64,000 nt of DNA, taken from assembly GCA_030734395.1 (NCBI GenBank), contig JAUZTG010000013.1:62001-126000 (forward strand). Direction: 5' to 3'. Below the pieces are notes generated by a model. The model was not told the DNA's origin. It was given only the letters and a program-made list of their open reading frames with translations, and ran no database searches. Position numbers and translations under genes: made by a program. Shown here one piece after another: positions 32,498 to 43,333 of the stretch. The stretch's first letter is position 1; each line of letters starts with the position of its first letter. The stretch comes from Sarocladium kiliense. Lineage: Eukaryota; Ascomycota; Sordariomycetes; Hypocreales; Sarocladiaceae.

Positions 32498-33067
32498 TGA
32501 GTTAGCGGCCGAGGCATTTCACTTTGGTTCGTGGTTATTTGCTGCTGTTCAGCTTGGGTGGCTGTATTTGCGTGGCTATGGGAGACATGTGGCGGCTTAT
32601 TATACCCTGGGGGCCCTAATGTATTTTGTAACAATGCTATATACACTGTATAACTCCAAGAAGAAGTCTTACATTCACAATTCGGGGCTGTCGAAGTAAC
32701 TAGTGGCAGCCTCTAAGACGGGCTCGATTTTCCGGAGTCGGCTTGGCTGGCGCGCGAAGTGAGACCCCGGCACGGGAGAGCTCGTCATGATGCCGCTAGC
32801 TCCGAGCAAGACCGGAGTCCCACCCAATTTTTGACCTTCCATCTCACCCGCCTCCTCCATCGACGACCAGGAAATGCCGCGATAATAAAGGCACAACCGT
32901 GCTCGAAGTCTGTCCCGCGATCCCACACCGGACCGAATATCACCGCTGAAGCATTCTCGGTGCACTACTGCTCTCGCGCGACACTCGAAGCTTGCTCGAG
33001 GGCCACGCGCGGCCATTAAGCGCATCATCGACTGAGGCACACATTCGACGCCTCTTCAAACCGCACG
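32498..33067. other. intergenic region before the Mdl1-type gene
   Basis: 570 bases holding the 3' UTR of the Rtt103-like gene and the promoter of the ABC transporter. A 55-codon ATG frame on the minus strand (32842-32675) is noted but unsupported. Confidence 0.35.
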
Positions 33068-35575
33068 ATGAATTCGGGTGCGCTCCGGCGGATCCTGCAT
33101 CCTAGGTTTACGGATGGCGTAGCTAGGATCACACCTGGCGCTGCACCTCGATCGTCCCATCCCGGGTTGGCGAGGCCGAGCGACATTCTCTTCCAATGCC
33201 GAGGCCTTCACAGAGGCGCACAGGCGCCCGTATCAACCTCGACAACCACAACCTTGCGACCGAACTCACCACTCAGGTGGCAATCAAGATGGTGGATAAC
33301 GCGTTATACAGGCTCCTGTCACCAAGCTACTGCACTTGGGGCACGCAGCCTGCACGCATCGAGTCAGCTGCACAGGCAAGAGACACAGACCAAGGTTGAG
33401 GATGGGATCAAGGAGACCGAAAAACAGGAGCCTTTGAACTCATCGAAAAGTATCGATACAGAAGTGGACTTTCAAAAGAGCGAAAAGGCTGCCAAAGCTG
33501 CAGAGATCAATCTGTCCGCCAAGCTGTCGAAAGAGGGCAAGAGTCAGAGCAAAGCTGGATTCGGGGAGATATGGAGACTCATCAAGGTCGCCCGACCGGA
33601 ACTCAGATGGCTCGGGATTGCCTTCGTTTTCCTCGTCATATCATCCAGCGTCACCATGTCGATTCCCTTCAGTGTGGGCCGAATCCTTGACCTTGCCACC
33701 AAGGGCGACGAGGAGGAAATCCGTCTGTTCGGCTTTACCTTGAACCAATTCTTTATTGGTCTCGGCACAATCTTGACTTTGGGAGCCATGGCCAACTTCG
33801 GAAGGGTGGTCCTCCTTCGGATCGTCGGTGAACGTGTCGTTGCCCGTCTGCGGTCGCAGCTATACAGGAGGACCTATGTCCAGGATGCTGAGTTCTTCGA
33901 TGCGAACCGTGTTGGTGATCTGATCTCCCGGTTGAGCTCCGACACTGTGATTGTGGGCAAGTCCGTGACCCAGAACTTGAGTGACGGTCTCCGTGCCTTG
34001 TTCAGTGGTGGTGCTGGCTTCGCTATCATGGTATGAACCCCACGTATCTATCATCGAAACTGAATTACTGACGTGTCTGTTAGGTCTGGACCTCGCCCAA
34101 GCTCACGGGTCTCTTGCTTCTCATGTTTCCCCCAGTCGCCATCGGAGCCTTTTTCTACGGAAGAACGATCCGTAACGTGAGCAGATCAATCCAGAAGAAC
34201 CTCGGTACCTTGACGAAGATTGCGGAGGAACGGTTGGGCAACATCAAGACGAGCCAAGCTTTCGTCGGTGAAGTTCAAGAGTACGTAATTACGCATGTCT
34301 AGAAGAAGGATAATACTAATAACAACGTCCAGAATCCGTCGCTACAACCAGCAGATCCGCAAAATCTTCGCCCTCGGGCGCAAAGAGTCCCTCATTGCTG
34401 CAACTTTCTTCGCCTCAACGGGCTGGGCAGGCAACATGACTATTCTCGCCATGCTTATCGTAGGAGGCAGTTTCGTGCGCTCAGGGGCCATGTCCCTGGG
34501 TGATCTGACCTCATTCATGATGTACACTGCGTTCGCAGGCTCCAGTCTGTTTGGACTTTCCGGCTTCTACTCAGAACTGATGAAGGGCGTTGGTGCAGCG
34601 AGCCGCCTCTTCGAGCTGCAAGACCGAAGACCTGGAATCCACCAGACGGTCGGAAAACCGGTGAAGTCGGCGCAGGGACCCATTACCTTTGAGAATGTCA
34701 CCTTTGCATACCCGACGCGACCTGCAGTCAAGATCTTCAACGGCTTGAGCTTCGAGATCCCATCAGGCAGCAACGTCTGCGTTGTTGGTCCTTCTGGTGG
34801 AGGCAAGTCGACCGTCGCTTCACTTCTGCTACGGTTTTACAATCCCACCTCGGGTTCGATCAAGATCAATGGCGTGGACATCTCGGGTATGAACGTCAAG
34901 TCTCTTCGAAGGCGCATTGGCATGGTCTCTCAGGAGCCTGTGCTGTTTTCTGGCACTATTGCTGAGAACATTGCCTACGGAAGGCCGAATGCACCAAGAG
35001 CCGAGATCATCGCAGCGGCGCGACAAGCCAATTGCAACTTCATCAGCGATCTTCCTGAAGGTCTCGAAACCCAGGTTGGATCTCGTGGCTCTCAGCTGTC
35101 AGGTGGACAGAAGCAGCGCATTGCGATTGCGCGGGCCCTCCTGAAGAACCCAGATATTCTGATTCTGGACGAGGCAACCTCTGCCCTCGATGCTGAGTCA
35201 GAGACGCTCGTCAACGAGGCCCTTGCGCAACTGCTTCGCGGCCACAGGACTACCATCTCCATTGCTCACAGGCTGTCGACGATCAAGCGGTCAGACCAGA
35301 TCATCGTCCTCAACAACGAGGGCAAGGTCGCAGAGATTGGTAGCTACCCAGAGCTTGCGGCGAACCCCGAGAGCGCCTTTAGCAAGCTGATGGAGTGGCA
35401 AATGAGCGGAGGCGAGATCCCTGATAAGCCTAGCGCGGCTTCTCGAGCGCACATCACGGAGGCCGAGGAGCTGCAGATGGATCTTGAACAAGAGGAGGGC
35501 GTGGAGGAGCCTGAAGCAGAGGAGGACACGAACAAAGAGGGCTCGACTGAGGAGAAAGCGAAGCCAAAGCCGTGA
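33068..35575 (+). CDS. MDL1: mitochondrial half-type ABC transporter (Mdl1/ABCB10 type)
   Basis: Inner-membrane ABC half-transporter; yeast Mdl1 exports peptides from the matrix. Exons: 33068-34030, 34084-34280 and 34333-35575, giving 800 aa. A long basic N-terminus (about 150 residues, Arg/Ser/Thr-rich) fits a mitochondrial presequence. The membrane domain begins near LRWLGIAFVFLVISSSVTMS. The nucleotide-binding domain has Walker A GPSGGGKST (about residue 539), signature LSGGQKQR (about 641), Walker B ILILDEATSALD (about 661) and the H-loop IAHRLST. The C-terminus carries an extra acidic Glu/Lys-rich tail of about 60 residues. It probably works as a homodimer. Confidence 0.93.
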
Positions 35576-36183
35576 TGAGGCGGCTCAGGTCGATTACTGG
35601 TGCCCTATACGATGCAGGCTTCAGACTATATTTCACCTCGACGGGCATTCTTGCCCTCCAGGTGACTGACGCAGCTTGTTAGCTGCAAGTGTATGATAAA
35701 CCCCATGGCAGGTCACCGCCATGTGTATATAAGCCGCCGCTTGAGTTGAAGGCAGCCGCGCAAATCCCGTGACAATGGGCAGGAGATATCTCAACTCGAT
35801 GAGAAAGATGGTGCGTTTCTGAGGAGATGCATCCAGGGGTTGGGGTTGGGCGCATAACCTTCCCCTGTGTATGGCGGTAGTACATTTGGAGTTGAAACAG
35901 TTTTTTATTTTATACAAGAGTTCAATATTAGAATTCAACATTACCTATTTTCAAGCGTGTCGCGATACCATAGACTGCATAGTGGCGAGTCATTGTAGCA
36001 TCTCGTGGCGTGGAGATCCGTGTCTCAGGACAACTTCCCAATTCGGTAATGACAAACTGTGGTTCCGGGCACTCTGCACTCCACGACTGTGACAGCGTCT
36101 CGACTCCCGTGCGCGGCGCGCATCATGCATCTTCAAAGTCCCTGCATGTACCTCCAATAAGGCAAATCACTCAGAACTCACAG
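35576..36183 (+). promoter_or_regulatory. region upstream of arsH with a TATA-like element
   Basis: This 608-base stretch contains TATATAAG at 35726-35733 on the plus strand, about 450 bases before the first arsH ATG, in GC-rich surroundings that make it stand out. No supported gene lies here. Confidence 0.35.
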
Positions 36184-37329
36184 ATGACCTGCATCCGCCT
36201 CCGAACTCTGGCAACGAACCTTTCACGCCCTCGTTCTGGTTCACCACCTGTCCTAAGTTCAGTACGGACTCTCAGTTTTCCAACGCCGAAACACAGGCTA
36301 CATCGACATCTGGTCTTCTCCTCAACATCACCCTACTCCTCAGGCAGCAAGATGACAAAAGCTATGCTAGGCGAGGCGGCGTCTGTACGTCCGACACTCG
36401 CCATCTCAGCCCATGAGGACGATCCCGAGATTCGGGCCAAATACCGGCCTTTTCTTCTGGGAGACGAGATTGAGAGCTCAGACTGGATCGCGGAGTTGGA
36501 GCTCGATGCCGTTATGGAAATGGCTCGGCAGAATATCGAGTCTACAGGCTCGAGGCTGAAGGTGCTCGTGCTATACGGTAGTCTGCGGAAGCGGTAAGCT
36601 CCCCCGGTGTTCTATGCATAGGTGAGCGCAATAGGTGCTAAAACTCTTGTACACACAGATCATACTCGAAACTAACTGCCTTTGAGGCAGCGCGCATTCT
36701 ACATCGCCTGGGCTGCGATGTTCGTGTCTTTAACCCTTCAGAGCTGCCAATTCGTGACTCGGTTCCCCCAGAGCACCCAGCTGTACAAGAGCTCCGTGGC
36801 CTCTCCTTGTGGAGTGAAGGCCATATCTGGTGCTCTCCGGAGCAGCATGGGAACCTCACTGGCATCTTCAAGAATCAGATTGACTGGATACCACTGTCTA
36901 CTGGATCAGTTAGACCAACGCAGGGTCGCACTTTGGGTATGTAACCTCACACCTTCTTCACTCTAGGAAGAGGGCTTCCATAGTAACAATTTTGAAGGTC
37001 TCATCCAAGTGAACGGCGGCAGCCAATCCTTCAATGCGGTAAATAGCCTGCGCATTCTAGGCCGCTGGATGCGCATGTTCACCATCCCAAATCAGTCCAG
37101 CATTCCCACAGCCTACAAGCATTTCGAGGACGAGGGCGGTGATGGCAGCGGCAAGGCGAGGCTTCTCCCCAGCAGCAACCGAGATCGCCTTGTCGATGTC
37201 ATGGAGGAGTTTGTCAAGTATACGATTATCATGAGGCCGCATTTCGATTTGTTTGGCAGTCGGCATAGCGAGCGCAAAGCTGCTGCTGCGAAGGCTGCGG
37301 CTGAGTTTGCTGCCCAAGCTGTGAAGTAG
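36184..37329 (+). CDS. arsH: ArsH-type NADPH-dependent FMN reductase
   Basis: Flavodoxin-like reductase linked to arsenic and redox resistance; ArsH oxidises trivalent organoarsenicals. Exons: 36184-36593, 36659-36936 and 36998-37329. The flavin phosphate-binding loop is LVLYGSLRKRSYS across the first junction; SPEQHGNLTGIFKNQIDW and RTLGLIQVNGGSQSFN are strongly ArsH-like. From 36184 the protein is 339 aa; from the in-frame ATG at 36352 it is 283 aa, closer to the usual size. The extra 56 residues contain no Asp or Glu and many Arg/Ser/His, resembling a mitochondrial presequence. Both starts may be used. A Zn2Cys6 regulator lies convergently downstream. Confidence 0.9.
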
Positions 37330-37545
37330 AGTGGCGTCGGCTGAATACTAGAAATACAAATAGCGAGCCATCATATGCAGCACTAAGATTTTAGGGTCGC
37401 CATAAAGATTTTAGTCATTGATACAGTCGCAAGAACGAGTTGGGGATCAGGGGAGAGACACATGTAAAGTTAGATTACCCCCCCAAGCCTTGCACAACCC
37501 CAAAGCTGTGTGTACCATCAGGTAGTGGGAGAACTAGAGGCTTTA

Positions 37546-39377
37546 TCATACACAGTCAATTAGTACCGAGTCAGAACCACCCTGAAGTATCCGACTTTCT
37601 GTGAGACACGCAAAGTGTGCCTGTGCCTCACCGCACTTGGCCAGATGCTGTAGTTGCAGACGGATCCAGTCTTTCTGAGCCTTTGGTACCGATAAAGAGC
37701 TGCACGCGACACGAAGCGGCCAAATGAGCGAAAACCTTCCAGTATGTGTGCGCTCTCTTCCCTTGTCCTCAACTTCCTCCTCCTTCCCCTTCACACTTTC
37801 ATCACTCGTATTCGTGGATGGGACTTTCATCTTCGATAGATCGTGACCTAAGAGGAAGGGGACGCTTGCGCATATCTCGTTGACCAACATCCTAGTCTGC
37901 TGTTTAGAGTCCTCGATCTCACAGTCGAGTCCGCTCAACTCCCCTGAGGAAGACAGCCAAGAGCTAGTACGGAGACGAATCGATTGAACGATGAGCCGTG
38001 ACACGCGATAGCAATTCCAAACACGCGCAACGTAGAAGCTCGGATACCGGTGGAGCTCATGCGGAGCGTATCTCAAGCTGGGGACTTGCTCCATGTTCAT
38101 GGCGACCGTGTAGGGCCACGTCTCGCGAACAGTGTCTGCCCAGTCTGAGAGTTCCTGATCAATGTGTCTGGCGCGGTGAAGCAGTGCTTCAACTTCACTT
38201 TCGCTGGTAGCTGGAGATGGGGCGAGTACGCAGCTACTCCGGTATTGGAGGTCGGGTAACTTGGCTGCAGTTGAGAAGAGCGTATCTTCTGGATTGTCTT
38301 GTGGAGTGGTGGTCAGATTGGACATGGCAAAGATGTCATCTATGGGCCGACAGAGTTGCATATGCCCTAGAACCTGTAAGTTGTCATCATCAGCAGCAGT
38401 CGGTGCGCCCTCGAAGAAGGAGGTACTCACAGTGGATTTCCGAATGAACCCGACCATGTTGCGCAATAGGACCGAGTTGCCATCACTGGCGACCTGAAGT
38501 CTCGCAACGGCGGCGGCTCCGTCGAGGTGCGTGCCCCATGCTAGGGGTGTATCGAGGTCCCAGAGCATGGTCTTGATCAATGGCTCGGTTAGCTGGGAAC
38601 AGCGCAGACACAATAATACTTTTCACTTTACCTCATAACCACTCAGCAGGAGAATAGCGTACAAGGTTGTGGGGTTCTGCGCTTCTGCGGGATCCTGCAC
38701 TGCTTCTCGAATTGCCTGAACGGCTTTGATGTATCCTTTTCGGGCCAGTTGATCGCCTTGTGGCAGCAAGTGTCGAGACGCAGCGTAGGATATCGCCTCG
38801 GTCGCTAGACGCAAAGCAGAGTCCGGGCTGCATTTTGCATAGAGACCCGGCAGTTGCAGGTGTAAGTAATGGACAGGATCCTCGGATGACAGAGTATCTA
38901 GCGTTGTATAGTAAAAGCGGCAAATCGCTGCGTCTTCCATCGGCGGAGACAAGCGGCCGACTACAGGCAGTTTCCAGGTCTGCAAGTCTTCTGCAAAGGG
39001 ATGAGATGGCAGTTTCTTGCGCAGGCGTAGCCGAAGCGAGTCGCTGGTATGTATACGCTTTTGCTGAACCCGGGCCTGCACTTGTCTGCTCTCATCACGG
39101 AACATCAGATCTGCTTGATTCCGATAGCCGAGACATGTCGTCTTTGCCTTGATGCATCGCGAACAAGCAGGCCGTCTCTCATCGCACTTTTCTTCACCAT
39201 CAGCCACGTGCCATCAAATAAAGAATGATAGCAGTTGCGTTTTTACCTTTTTATGATGTCTCCTGGACACATGAGATTAGCACAGAGCACAGGGAGAGGC
39301 TTATCGCCTAGCTCAGGTACGGGAGATGCCTACCTGCAGTTCTCGCATCCCCGGCTCGGCTTGCCGCAGTACACCAT
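37546..39377 (-). CDS. Zn2Cys6 fungal transcription factor with a split zinc cluster
   Basis: DNA-binding regulator of unknown targets. Exons: 39377-39334, 39262-39247 (16 nt), 39186-38632, 38592-38431 and 38373-37546, giving 534 aa. Splicing builds a perfect C-x2-C-x6-C-x6-C-x2-C-x6-C cluster: exon 1 gives MVYCGKPSRGCENC, the micro-exon supplies RRHHKK, and exon 3 continues CDERRPACSRCIKAKTTC. The middle region has the fungal-specific layout with LYAILLLSGYE and THLDGAAAVARLQ. The intron after SGYE is only 39 nt. The intron at 38374-38430 is in frame (57 nt) and therefore easy to miss. It is convergent with arsH, but no link to arsenic can be shown. Confidence 0.85.
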
Positions 39378-39993
39378 GGCACTGTCGTGTTGGTGCAAGC
39401 CCTGCTCAGGACCCTCAAGACTGGCGGTAGGGGCACAAAGTTACCAGTATAGAGTAGAGCAAGGAAGCAAGCGAATGGACGGGGCAGCTGGGTAAGGGTT
39501 GCACTGTTTCTGCCATATACAATGGAGTCAGTTATCAACCCGACTCCAGCCTACAGTCCATCGGCCCCTGGATCTGGGAGGCGGCGGGCGGTGTCGACAG
39601 GGAGAACCTCCACAGAGGGTCCCGCCCATTTTAGATCCAATGCACCCCCCCTGTTCGTGCCTGAGTACCTTATTAGATTAGCCTTCTGGTTGGGCCACTC
39701 AGTGGGCTGAGGAGAGCAGAGTAGAGCATTCGGATTGCATCCGAGTCAATTGAATGCGTCCTTGCTCACTAACCGCATGTGGTATGCACTGAGCTGACCA
39801 GTTAGCATCCATCAAAGATCACGGACAGGCCGGGACAGTTGAGAATATGAAATGGACACATATATTATGCAATTGTTCTCCTGAGTATCTCCAATTTGGC
39901 CGTTTTCTCTTTCTGAAGGTTGCTTGCATTTGTACCACTCAACCTTGTTTACACGTCGTACTCAGTTGCTAGTTGACCACGACTTCATCGCAC
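39378..39993. promoter_or_regulatory. divergent region between the Zn2Cys6 gene and the septin
   Basis: 616 bases between two divergent starts, AT-richer near 39780-39980 with an ATATATTA stretch near 39858. No supported gene. Confidence 0.4.
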
Positions 39994-41663
39994 ATGATGG
40001 TGAATGTACGTTGTTCTTCTTTTCCCGGCTGCTTGATGCTTCTACCAGTCAAGCGGCGGAAGCCTCGAGGCCGTCCTGAGTGTTCATGCTCGTTCCAAAC
40101 GGTGAAGAATTCCCAGCTGATTGCCTCTACAACAGCCACTCGCTCGAAAGAAGGCCGCGAAGAAGGGAATCCAATTCTCCCTGATGGTATGCGGCGCTTC
40201 GGGGACTGGTGAGTCTGAGATTCCGTCGAATTCCACAGCGAAAACTTTTTGGCTGACCAGTTCGCAAGGCAGGACTACCTTTGTCAACATGCTTTGCGGA
40301 AAGAGAGTGCTGGCGCATGCGGACCCGGAAGATGCAATGGGACAAGGCCTCCAGATCCGGCCTACAACTATTGGTACGCCTGATGATGATAACTTAAATA
40401 GCGAGCTCCTGATACTTACTTGTGCCCCAGAGCTTGAACTGGAAGAGGATCACACCTGCGTGTCCCTGACCATTGTCGACACACCAGGGTTCGGAGACGA
40501 TATCGACAATGAAGCCAGGTGAGGCACGCAGACACCAAAAATGTCCTAGCATTGCGACACCACATGGAAGAGCTATCACTGACAATGCTTGCAGCTTCGC
40601 CAAGATTGTCGGGTATTTGGAGGAACAGCACGATGACCATCTCGCCGAAGAGTCGCGCATCAAGCGGAATCCTCGCTTCAGGGACAACAGAGTACATGCC
40701 ATGCTCTACTTCATCACTCCAACGGGCCATGGGTAAGCCGTTCTCTCCATATGAGTTGATGCTCTTGCTCCGACCTTTTGATCGCATGCGCTTTATGCAG
40801 CACATTGTGCCGAAAGACGCTCTGGTTGTTAATGGATACTAGTCTCCGCGAACTCGACATTGAGCTCATGAAGCGCCTTGCTTCGCGCGTGAACGTGATC
40901 CCCGTCATTGGACGTGCCGATTCCCTTACGCCTCACGAGCTCGCCCACTCCAAGAAACTGATCATGGAGGACATTGAGCATTACCGTATCCCGGTGTACA
41001 ACTTTCCTTACGATGTCGACGACGACGAAGAAACCATTGAGGAGAACGATGAGCTGCGGCGCATGATGCCTTTCGCTATTGTAAGCAGCGAAGAGGTCAT
41101 GGACATTGGTGGTCGGAAAGTGCGCGCTCGACAATACCCCTGGGGCTTCGTAGAGGTGGACAATCCTCGCCATTCAGACTTTCTGGCGATTCGGTCTGCG
41201 TTGCTGCATAGCCACCTGGTCGATCTCAAGGAGATTACGTTCGACTTCTTGTACGAAAACTATCGAACAACGAAGCTATCAAAGACTCTAGACGGTAACT
41301 TCAAAAGGCAAGTTTTTACCCATTCCCATGTCTTTGAAGGCCTCCGCCAACCACCCCCGCGAACGAGCTTCAGCTGACATATAAATTCTTACAAACAGGG
41401 AGTCTACTTCAGACCAATACAATCTCTCAGAACAATCTATACGCCTGCAAGAGGAGAAACTCCGCAAAGACGAAGAGAAGTTCCGGGAAGTTGAGTTGAG
41501 GCTGCAGCGAGAGATCGAAGAGAAGCGCCAGGAACTTCTGGTGCGCGAAGCTCAGTTGCGGGAGATGGAGGCTCGGATTGAACGGGAGACTGCAGCAGTT
41601 GCTGGTGAGCAGCTGAGGGAAGTGTCGGCTGCTGAGAATTCGGCGAACAAGGCCCAGGAATGA
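39994..41663 (+). CDS. CDC11: septin, Cdc11/AspA type, N-terminus unresolved
   Basis: GTP-binding filament protein for septation and polarity. Firm exons: (from about 40151)-40208, 40269-40373, 40431-40518, 40595-40732, 40843-41307, 41399-41663. They show the P-loop GASGTGRTT across a junction, switch DTPGFGD, IPVIGRADSLTP at the G4 position, the septin element YPWGFVEVDNPRHSDF, and a C-terminal coiled coil. The intron at 41308-41398 is GC-AG (AG|GCAAGT). Upstream of 40151 the frame is closed. Either 39994-40005 is a 12-nt exon with a 145-nt intron (GTACGT...CGAAAG), giving 376 aa, or 39994-40149 is coding and one extra base at 40150 breaks the frame. The frame before it reads NSQLIASTTATRSK, which looks septin-like. 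Some positions diverge from core septins, so a paralogue is possible. Confidence 0.85.
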
Positions 41664-42296
41664 GCTGGAAGGGCTGTTCCTGGTGTTCTCATCATAGAGA
41701 GAGACAACTCTTGTCTGTTGTCACATGTCTGCTGTCACATGTCTGCTGTCACAGAGACAAACCCCGGGAGTTGTGATGGTGGACTCGGCGGCAAGCGATG
41801 GCATGAAGCCTACCTTGATACCCTTTGGGAATTTCTGGATAGCGATCTACGATTCAAGCAGGCTCTATTGATCCCCTTGCCTGGTACGAACTTAATATAA
41901 AGGCTCTGTTGGAGTGGGATCAAACGACACTGTAACATCTGCCTTTATGCCCAGACTCTCTTCATCCCATCCCCCCCCCCTACGGAGACTAATTCCAGCG
42001 GTGGTGGGCCCTGAACAGCGCCCCAGCTCCCCGGTTTTAGGCCTGTGCCGCCCAGCTCCAGCGCTAGCTGTGCAAGCTGGCAGGTCGCTGACGGGAGGTG
42101 GGTCGGCAGTAAGCTTCACTGGGGCTTCGGCTTCACTGTCACATGTCTCTCACCTGCCTGCGTCCCTGACAGCCACTCTCACCCAGCACTCAGCCTACAA
42201 CGAAGCCTGTCAGACCGACTCTCACCTGTCCATTTCTTGACAAAACAACGCAATCCATTTCAAGTCTCTAAATTTGAAGCACCCTAATTAGCTAGC
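41664..42296. other. intergenic: septin 3' side and lipase promoter
   Basis: 633 bases. It holds a 14-bp triple repeat (41712-41753) near the septin stop and TATAAA at 41896-41901, about 395 bases upstream of the lipase-like ATG. The later half is CT/CA-rich. Confidence 0.45.
41712..41753 (+). repeat. 14-bp x3 tandem repeat
   Basis: Three exact or near-exact head-to-tail copies of TGTCTGYTGTCACA, 49 bases after the septin stop codon. Units 2 and 3 are identical and unit 1 differs by one base. It probably lies in the 3' UTR. A related CACATGTCT occurs near 42140. Confidence 0.9.
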
Positions 42297-43333
42297 ATGG
42301 TGACTACCACCGAGGGAGTCTTCACCGTTGAAGGTGTCGAGCTCTACACCAAGACCTGGACGGTTCGTTTCTCATATGCCTTCCTGCCACCGAGCTTCAC
42401 CCAAAGACAGGCAGACTCAGCAACTGACGCATCCTCACAGCCCAGCGGCCCGATCAAGGCCCGTCTGATTATGGTCCATGGCTTCAGCGACCACATCAAT
42501 ATCTACAATCCGTTCTTCCCCAAGCTAGCTGAGCGAGGCATCGAGGTCCTTGGATGGGATCAGCGTGGCTGGGGTCGTAGCCCCAAGTCGAAGAAGGAGT
42601 ACGGTTTGACGGGGACGACGGAGCGCGTCATTGCTGATATTGTCGCATTGCTTAAGGAACAGCGTGACGATGTGCCCGTGAGTTCCGGCCTTCCGGATCG
42701 TCGACTTCACGTTCTTAATTCACTAACATGGTCTTGCAGCTCTTCATTCTCGGCCACTCCATGGGAGGCGGTCAGGTCATCACTCTGGCAGCTGACCCGC
42801 GTTATCAAGACACCGTCAAGAAGATCCGCGGCTTCATGCTTGGTTGCCCATACATTGGTTTCGCACCCGAAGCCGAGCCCAGCTCCCTCAAGGTCTTTGT
42901 CGGCCGTCTCGCCGGTCGAATCATGCCGCATTACCAGCTGAAGTTCCCCATTGCCCCGGAGAAGGTGACACACGACCCGGCCGCCATCGAGGAGATGACC
43001 AAAGACCCATTGACCCATTACACCGGCACACTGGAGGGTCTTGCATCGCTCCTGGACCGGACAGCGGCGCTGGGCAGCGGCAAGGTCAACATGACGGAGA
43101 ACGTGAAAAGTCTCTGGATGGGTGCGGCGACGGAGGATGTGGTTGTGAACTACCCCAAGGCGATGGAGTGGTTCAAGGCGCAGAAGGTTGAGGACAAGAC
43201 CGCCAAGTCGTATGAGGGCATGTATCACCAGATCTTCCGGGAGCCATGCCAGGATGAGCTGGCTGATGATATTGCCAAGTGGATTCTGGAGAGGAGCGAG
43301 GCAGGGGAGACGAAGACACAGGCGAAGCTTTGA
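42297..43333 (+). CDS. alpha/beta hydrolase, monoacylglycerol-lipase type
   Basis: Serine hydrolase like yeast Yju3, predicted to release fatty acid from monoacylglycerols. Exons: 42297-42362, 42441-42677 and 42740-43333, giving 298 aa. LIMVHGFSDH supplies the oxyanion-side HG motif; WDQRGWGRS follows; the nucleophile elbow GHSMGG puts the catalytic Ser near residue 108. Likely acid and base are Asp near 233 (ATEDVVVNYP) and His near 265 (GMYHQIF). The first intron is 78 nt and in frame, with an unusual GTTCGT donor and a CTGAC branch; reading through it gives 324 aa. No signal peptide is seen. Confidence 0.88.

Noticed and set aside
31669..32646. 325-codon minus-strand frame
   Set aside because: Antisense to the last exon of the Rtt103-like gene; Ser/Ala-rich composition of a codon shadow.
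32675..32842. 55-aa minus-strand ATG frame between Rtt103-like and ABC genes
   Set aside because: Plausible-looking but short, in a promoter region, with no splice partner or recognised family.
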